Source: Mansonella perstans (taxonomy: Eukaryota; Nematoda; Chromadorea; Rhabditida; Onchocercidae). From it: a stretch of 64,000 bases of DNA. The translations under genes and the position numbers were made by a program. Location: contig JBAMDO010000571.1 of assembly GCA_037074765.1 (NCBI GenBank), positions 1-64,000 on the forward strand, read 5' to 3'. This document shows, piece after piece, positions 61,497 through 64,000 of this stretch. Within the stretch, counting starts at the first letter, position 1, and every line of letters begins with the position of its first letter. Below the pieces are notes generated by a model. That model worked only from the letters and a program-made list of their open reading frames with translations, did not search any database and was not told where the DNA came from.

Positions 61497-64000
61497 GTAA
61501 GTCTTGTAAGCAAGTATCTAAGCTGAGATTGAAATTTAAATCTGAACAACCATTTACTTCGTGTTTTCCACACTGCTCTTCCATTATCTTATTTATTAAA
61601 AGTATATTACTGTTCCAGATTTACCACAACTAATTTTGCTCAATGAAGGACGTTGAAAAATTGATGAATAAAGAGAAAGAGAGAGAGAATTTCTCAAAAT
61701 CATCTTTAAAATTTTATCATCATTAGTAACCATTCTGTTGAAGATTTACCCACCAATATTAGAGTGCTATAATCAGGAGGTTATGCAGTTTATAACCAAC
61801 TAATTAATTTTTACTATGTGAATGGTTGTAGAATTGAATTTATGCTAACCATATACAATTTATTTGCTCAAATTAATCAGCTTATATTTTGTTTTGTTTT
61901 TGCCTAAGGACACTGAATTTGTGTTTGTTCAGTGGAAGATTCAGTTGATGGATTGCAAAAAAGAGTATTGTGAATGATAACGAATGCTTACATTCTTTTT
62001 TACTCTATCTTTTTAGTCCTTCTTATATATCATCATTCACAAAAGCATGATTTTCGAACAATTATTGTGTCGAAGAATAGGGGATAATTGAGTTTCCTGA
62101 AAATTGGTAATTGAGTTTCCTGAAAATTTCCAAGGTTATTCAATCAATAGAAAGAAGGAGTTGAATTATTTTGTAACTGAATCTGTTTTAGTCATCTTTC
62201 AAGAAATTTATTTGAGTATCTTTTTTTATTCTTGAGATAAATCTTGAGAGTGCTTCAATTATAATTGGGCTTATTTTTTATCAGCTGTTATCAGTGTTAA
62301 AAATGACGTCGCACTGCCGTCATTCCAGATTTTTTTTTGTACGGAAATTATTAAGGCAACTAGTTGATTTAATAAAAATATTACTGGTTGTGTTGAAGAG
62401 AAGAAAGTGAAAAAAGAATATTTTCGAGGTTTATTTAGTCCACATTATTTGTAATTATGCGCTTCCGATTCTTCTATTTTGAACTGGAAAAAAGGAAACA
62501 GATATTAGATTAAGGTCAGAAATATTTTTGGAGTTTAGTTTTCATTTTTGAAAAATGATTAACTTGCCTCGTTAATATTAATCTGAGAGCATGATAAGTC
62601 TCAACCTGATAATTACCAATAATTTCATTTGATTAATTTATCGCCATTGCGATGTTATGGCTCTTTTCAATTATATCAATGATTTTTCAAATGAATTCAT
62701 TAATTAATCAGTGCTTAAATATATACACTATACTGTAGAGGAAATCAAACATTCTTAACAAAATTTTGAATAAGAAGTTTAGTAAAATATCTGTTAGGAA
62801 ATCATGGAAAGATGAATAATTTTGTGGCCAGGCTAGTTGCTTTTGTGATCAGCAATGATCCATATTATAAGACCAGTGACCTCTCTTTTCCGTGAAAAGA
62901 CTGAAATGGGACAGATGATAATACCAATATTTATTTAGCATAACTGTAAATAACCTTTCTTTCTCTCACTTTAATTCGATGCATATTTACTAAACAATAA
63001 AACACTTCAAGTAAAACAACTGATGCATATATACATTTCCAACCCAAACTACCCTTTATTCCTTCAACTTTTGCCTGAAATCTTAAATTCCGGGAGATTT
63101 AGGAGTTTCATTTTGCATGTTTTATTGGCGTCAGTCTCGTCTCAAAATCATTAAATGTATGGATGAAAAATTTATCTGGATTTAAATTAGACCAGAAGTT
63201 AATGATAGACACTTGTTAACTAATATACCAGAAGCTCAAAAGTCCGAACTATTTTCGGAATGATACACATGCGAGAAAAATGCAGAAATCGTCAATGTTC
63301 CTTTTCAAATTTCTTTTTAAGAACTATTCAAAATTTGCAGGAAATTTTATTGAAATAGATGGCCCTTGAAAGTTTTCTTACAATACCTTTTGCTTGAGTA
63401 TGGCAAGCCTATTTGAATAGGAAGTGAATCTTTCATCAAGTAATGGAATGTTTATTATGAATAGCAGGGATAGCATTGGTCAAACGATCCTCTCTCTCTT
63501 TAATACTCATAATGAATTATTGTTGTCACACATGACATCGACCTAACAAGAATGGTCTTGCAGTTTGACCGATTTCATATTGCTCTATCCATGGTCATGT
63601 CATTTCCAAATAATTCTACTGAAAAATAATTCTACTGAAAACTTCGATATTATATATTTGCGTCTCCTTTATTATTTTAAACTGTTCGGTTGTTATTCAA
63701 ATTACTATTAAATATTTATTTAATCACTGATCAGGAATTTCATTTCCTCACTTCTCAGTATTTCCAGACTGAATTGCTAAGATTGAATTCCTAGATTAAG
63801 CAAAGAATCATTGAGAATCGTGACTTATTTCAGGACAAAATAAAAAATTAAGTTAATAATATTAAAATAATATTATCAAGTTGATAATAGAACACGGCAG
63901 AGAATTTGTTTCAATATTCGTCTCCTTTTGCAGTTACTTTCAATTTTATACTAATTAAATTTTCACTCATGTATTTATTATATAGTCATGAGTTCTCGCA
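61497..64000 (+). other. probable long intron of the Hook-domain gene
   Basis: 2.5 kb with no exon, RNA gene or repeat array that I can support. A minus-strand ORF at 61306-61584 overlaps exon 3 in antisense and is a shadow. Confidence 0.4.

Noticed and set aside
1..64000. Bacterial endosymbiont insertions, rRNA, CRISPR or intact transposons
   Set aside because: The tandem repeats have variable periods without unique spacers. No transposase, reverse transcriptase or long terminal repeat could be read in any frame, and all recognisable genes are eukaryotic with introns.

Overview
The window looks like nuclear DNA of a nematode, probably a spirurid or filarial (clade III) species. It is AT-rich, and multi-exon genes with mostly 60-1,000 bp introns ending in TTTCAG/TTTTAG are packed on both strands. 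Several start codons lie 20-50 bp behind an acceptor-like TTTTCAG that has no upstream exon, as expected of spliced-leader trans-splicing. One gene pair has operon-like spacing, and the best matches are conserved animal genes with a nematode flavour (CYK-4, EFL-1). The species is an inference. No bacterial genes, rRNA, tRNA, CRISPR array or intact transposon were seen.

Layout. 1-3.6 kb: a possible hypothetical gene and four minisatellite arrays. 3.7-16.7 kb: two complete tandem copies of a CYK-4/RACGAP1-type Rho GTPase-activating protein (642 and 667 aa), each with 14 exons and matching intron positions. 16.7-19.7 kb: mostly empty, with membrane-protein-like minus-strand ORFs. 19.8-20.35 kb (-): ribosomal protein eL43. 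21.5-23.5 kb (-): a Barentsz/CASC3-type exon-junction-complex protein. 25.3-27.2 kb (+): an unrecognised cysteine-rich type II membrane protein. 28.2-31.5 kb (-): mitochondrial ribosomal protein mL42 followed 139 bp later by mitochondrial octanoyltransferase LIPT2, a likely operon. 32.4-35.3 kb (+): LEO1 of the Paf1 complex. 36.0-38.0 kb (+): an E2F4/5-like factor (EFL-1). 39.1-40.9 kb (+): a SUPT7L/STAF65-gamma-like SAGA subunit. 42.5-46.3 kb (-): alpha-SNAP, with a ZNF511-like zinc-finger ORF nested in its first intron. 46.4-49.5 kb: repeats and hairpins. 49.6-57.1 kb (+): PRP39 of the U1 snRNP with an N-terminal RS-rich segment. 57-60.4 kb: no gene seen. 60.5 kb to the end (+): the start of a Hook-domain (girdin/CCDC88-like) protein that runs out of the window.

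Most genes are housekeeping: cytokinesis, translation, RNA processing, transcription elongation, cell cycle, membrane fusion and lipoylation. The notable features are the tandem cyk-4 duplication, an apparent excess of GC-AG introns (four well supported among about 86), the nested zinc-finger exon that is phase-compatible with alpha-SNAP exon 1, partial duplications around splice sites, and intergenic DNA rich in minisatellites and perfect hairpins. Exon boundaries were worked out by hand from reading phase, splice consensus and paralogue or family comparison. They are internally consistent but unconfirmed by transcripts.
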